From positions 1 through 5,079 of the forward strand of contig JAIRNB010000086.1 in NCBI GenBank assembly GCA_031258265.1: a stretch of 5,079 nt of DNA, in the 5' to 3' direction. The DNA comes from Treponema sp. Its GTDB lineage: Bacteria > Spirochaetota > Spirochaetia > Treponematales > Breznakiellaceae. Each line of letters begins with the position of its first letter. Position 1 is the stretch's first letter. The position numbers were made by a program, and so were the translations under genes. The notes beneath the pieces are model-generated. The model was not told the origin of the DNA, did no database searches, and was given only the letters and a program-made list of their open reading frames with translations. This document shows positions 5,038 through 5,079 of the stretch, in pieces.

Positions 5038-5079
5038 GACATTGCGGGGCTTCGCGGATAAAAACAGCGGGGCAATTCA
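5038..5079. other. Non-coding tail after the DUF4139 gene, cut by the window
   Basis: ATTGC (5041-5045) can pair with GCAAT (5072-5076), and GCG (5044-5046) with CGC (5053-5055). The string TTGCGGGGCTTCGCGGATAA followed by AAA resembles the segment just after the pyrH stop (1071-1090), with the shared order TTGCG, CTTCGCG, TAAAAA. The stretch is too short to name. Confidence 0.3.

Overview
The window looks like a piece of a GC-rich spirochaete chromosome, most likely from the Treponema group (termite-gut type treponemes come to mind). This rests on three things: a long-form pyrophosphate-dependent phosphofructokinase of the kind treponemes and borrelias use, an archaeal-type UMP kinase, and a secreted DUF4139-family protein, all with GC-rich codon use. 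The assignment is an inference from protein character; no search was run.

Layout, left to right, with all genes on the + strand. Positions 2-64 are probably the last codons of an upstream gene. They are followed by a GC-rich, hairpin-dense non-coding stretch (about 85-235) containing a candidate terminator, then an AT-richer leader with a good ribosome binding site. Next is a UMP kinase of the archaeal PyrH type (380-1063). The 239-base gap to the next gene (1064-1302) is the most striking non-coding part. It holds three consecutive nested inverted repeats, two of them with long perfect AT-rich inner stems (17 and 12 bp). The third can form mutually exclusive helices around a T7 tract just ahead of the next gene. 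The pyrophosphate-fructose-6-phosphate phosphotransferase follows (1303-2961). A 75-base gap with a GC-rich inverted repeat leads to a secreted 666-residue DUF4139/MuiA-like protein with a C-terminal coiled coil (3037-5037). The last 42 bases are non-coding.

The first two complete genes are housekeeping: UMP to UDP in pyrimidine nucleotide synthesis, and PPi-dependent entry into glycolysis. The third is an exported protein of unknown function. Nothing in the sequence shows that the three act in one pathway. PFP and the DUF4139 gene could share a transcript because no convincing promoter is seen between them, whereas the structured gap separates pyrH from pfp. No phage genes, transposase, CRISPR array, tRNA or rRNA were seen. 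The undescribed material worth following is mainly the intergenic structure, not a new protein system.
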